DNA of 5,756 nucleotides from Pseudomonadota bacterium. Its GTDB lineage: Bacteria; Pseudomonadota; Gammaproteobacteria; Steroidobacterales; Steroidobacteraceae. Of the stretch, positions 4,262-5,756 are shown piece by piece (the first letter of the stretch is position 1; each line of letters begins with the position of its first letter). The position numbers and the translations under genes are program-made. Location: positions 1-5,756 of the forward strand of contig JAJXWE010000134.1 of assembly GCA_021781775.1 (NCBI GenBank), in the 5' to 3' direction. The notes below the pieces were generated by a model, which did not search any database, was not told the origin of the DNA, and saw only the letters and a program-made list of their open reading frames with translations.

Positions 4262-5756
4262 ATGCCAGCAGCCACGCAGGGGATCAGTCAGGCCACGGCG
4301 GCCGGATTGGCCAACGATCTGTCGCGGATTTCTGGGGTCAACGCGGCGTTTCTGAGCAAGCCGCGCGGACTGCTGATCGACGGGCGGTGGGTGCCGGCGG
4401 CGAGTGGACGGACGTTCGAGGTCCGCGACCCCTCAAGCGACCAGGTCATCGGCGCCGTCGCGATGGGGGAGGCGGTCGACGTTGACCGGGCGGTCCAGGC
4501 GGCGCGGCGGGCATTCGAGGACTCGGCGTGGTCGCGGATGAAGCCAGTCGAGCGCGAGCGGGTCCTGCACCGGCTCGCCGATCTGATCGAGGCGCACGCG
4601 GATGAGTTGGCCGAGCTCGAGACACTGGACAACGGCAAGTCGGTCGTGATGGCCCGCCATGTCGACGTGAAGCACGCGATCGAGGTGTGGCGCTACATGG
4701 CCGGCTGGCCGACCAAGCTCGAAGGACAGATCCTACCGGTCTCCGGCACGCTGGTGCCGGGGCAGGAATACGCCGCGTTTTCCCAGCGTGAGCCGGTCGG
4801 GGTGGTCGGGGCGATCATCGCCTGGAACTTCCCGTTCCTTCTGGCGACCTGGAAGTGCGCGCCGGCGCTGGCGGCCGGCTGCACGGTGGTGCTCAAGCCC
4901 GCCGAGGAGACGCCGCTCACGGCGCTGCGCCTCGGGGAACTCGCGCTCGAGGCGGGACTTCCGCCCGGGGTGCTCAACATCGTCACCGGAATGGGCCCGA
5001 CCGCCGGTGCAGCGCTCGCCGAGCATCCCGGTATCGACAAGATCACCTTCACGGGTTCGACCGAAGTCGGCCGGCACATCGTGCGTGCCGCCGCCGCGAA
5101 CATGAAGAAGGTGACGGTCGAGCTCGGCGGCAAGTCCCCGGCGATCGTCCTTGAGGACGCGGACCTGCAAAGCGCGATCCCGGGGGTGGCCGGGGGCATC
5201 TTTTTCAACCAGGGGCAGGTGTGCTGCGCCGGTTCACGCCTGTACGTGGCGAAGAAGCGCTACGAGGAGGTCATCGCCGGTGTGGCAAGCTACGCCAAGG
5301 CGCTGAAGCTCGGTCCGGGTCTCGATCCAGCCACGCAGGTCGGACCACTGGTGTCGGCCGTGCAGCGTGAGCGCGTCACCGGCTACATCGACCAGGGGCT
5401 CAAGGCCGGCGCCGTTGCGGTCGCGGGCGGGCACCGCGTGCAGAGCGCGGGCTACTACGTCGAGCCGACGGTGTTCTCCGGTGTGCGCGACGAGATGACC
5501 ATCGTCCAGGAGGAGATCTTCGGGCCGGTGCTCGTGGCCAAGCCGTTCGAGGACCTGGAGGAAGTGGCACGGCTCGCCAATGACTCGATCTACGGCCTCG
5601 CGGCCAGCATCTGGACGCGCGATGTCAGCAAGATCTTCCGGCTTGCGCCGAAACTGCGCGCCGGGACTGTGTGGGTCAATTGCCACAATATCCTCGATGC
5701 CACCATGCCGTTCGGCGGCTACAAGCAGTCCGGGTGGGGCCGGGAGCTCGGTCGCG
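4262..5756 (+). CDS. NAD(P)-dependent aldehyde dehydrogenase, phenylacetaldehyde dehydrogenase/ALDH2-like (3'-truncated by window end)
   Basis: The frame is open from ATG 4262 to the window end, giving 498 residues with no stop; probably only the last 10-20 residues are missing. This enzyme class oxidises aldehydes to carboxylic acids using NAD(P)+ in the cytosol. Visible motifs: AWNFPF with catalytic N189, VVLKPAEETPLTA with cofactor-binding K211, FTGSTEVG of the Rossmann fold (263-270), VELGGKSP with general base E287, FNQGQVCCAGSR with nucleophile C321 (GQxC), EEIFGPV with E418 (417-423), and PFGGYKQSGWGRELG near the C-terminus (483-497). The catalytic set is complete. The start of the fold (LLIDGRW, 37-43) is preceded by an about 35-residue extension. 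The IFFNQGQVCCAGSRLYV and CHNILDATMPFGG segments resemble phenylacetaldehyde dehydrogenases (FeaB/StyD type), but substrate cannot be settled; an ExaC-like role after alcohol oxidation is an alternative. It is divergent from the response regulator, which may control it. Confidence 0.95.
   Translation, partial: MPAATQGISQATAAGLANDLSRISGVNAAFLSKPRGLLIDGRWVPAASGRTFEVRDPSSDQVIGAVAMGEAVDVDRAVQAARRAFEDSAWSRMKPVERERVLHRLADLIEAHADELAELETLDNGKSVVMARHVDVKHAIEVWRYMAGWPTKLEGQILPVSGTLVPGQEYAAFSQREPVGVVGAIIAWNFPFLLATWKCAPALAAGCTVVLKPAEETPLTALRLGELALEAGLPPGVLNIVTGMGPTAGAALAEHPGIDKITFTGSTEVGRHIVRAAAANMKKVTVELGGKSPAIVLEDADLQSAIPGVAGGIFFNQGQVCCAGSRLYVAKKRYEEVIAGVASYAKALKLGPGLDPATQVGPLVSAVQRERVTGYIDQGLKAGAVAVAGGHRVQSAGYYVEPTVFSGVRDEMTIVQEEIFGPVLVAKPFEDLEEVARLANDSIYGLAASIWTRDVSKIFRLAPKLRAGTVWVNCHNILDATMPFGGYKQSGWGRELGR

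Noticed and set aside
4693..5208. Open frames on the - strand inside the aldehyde dehydrogenase (also 5234-5686)
   Set aside because: The + strand frame carries the full aldehyde dehydrogenase catalytic motifs through this stretch, so the antisense frames are shadows.
1..5756. tRNA, rRNA, CRISPR, insertion sequence or attachment site
   Set aside because: No repeat-spacer pattern, transposase-like frame, terminal inverted repeats or tRNA-like fold was seen. Base composition looks uniform apart from the AT-rich patch at 4113-4127.

Overview
The window is GC-rich, densely coded proteobacterial DNA. Codon third positions are dominated by G/C and intergenic gaps are short. The gene families point to a Gamma- or Betaproteobacterium, but no marker gene fixes the genus. 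No mobile element, tRNA, rRNA or CRISPR array is visible, and no stretch over 300 bases lacks a gene.

Layout, left to right. (1) 1-57 is the last 18 codons of an unidentified upstream gene on the + strand. (2) After a single spacer base comes a 399-aa FIST-domain sensor protein (59-1258, NosP-like). (3) After a further 12 bases comes a soluble hybrid histidine kinase (1271-2689) with an N-terminal coiled coil, a HisKA/HATPase core and a C-terminal receiver. (4) A glutathione S-transferase-like gene follows after about 40 bases (2729-3379). (5) Convergent with it, only 11 bases away, is a NarL/FixJ-type response regulator on the - strand (3391-4074). (6) A 187-base divergent intergenic region (4075-4261) holds a 12-bp palindrome and a strong ribosome binding site. 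(7) An aldehyde dehydrogenase (4262 to beyond the window end) is complete apart from its last few residues. It is the largest coding region in the window.

Reading as a system: FIST protein and kinase form a classic two-gene sensing unit. FIST proteins of the NosP type bind haem and nitric oxide in Pseudomonas aeruginosa and control the kinase encoded next to them (NahK, also called ErcS'). The response regulator resembles the ErbR/AgmR regulators of PQQ-dependent alcohol oxidation, and it is divergent from an aldehyde dehydrogenase gene. From memory, the P. aeruginosa locus PA1975 (nosP), PA1976 (nahK/ercS'), PA1978 (erbR), with exaA and exaC nearby, has a similar gene content. My inference is that this is a compact sensory and regulatory locus. 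A small ligand (NO, or an alcohol- or aldehyde-derived signal) would be sensed by the FIST protein and passed to the PAS-less kinase. The response regulator would then control aldehyde oxidation. The links from kinase to regulator and from regulator to aldehyde dehydrogenase promoter are inferred, not shown.
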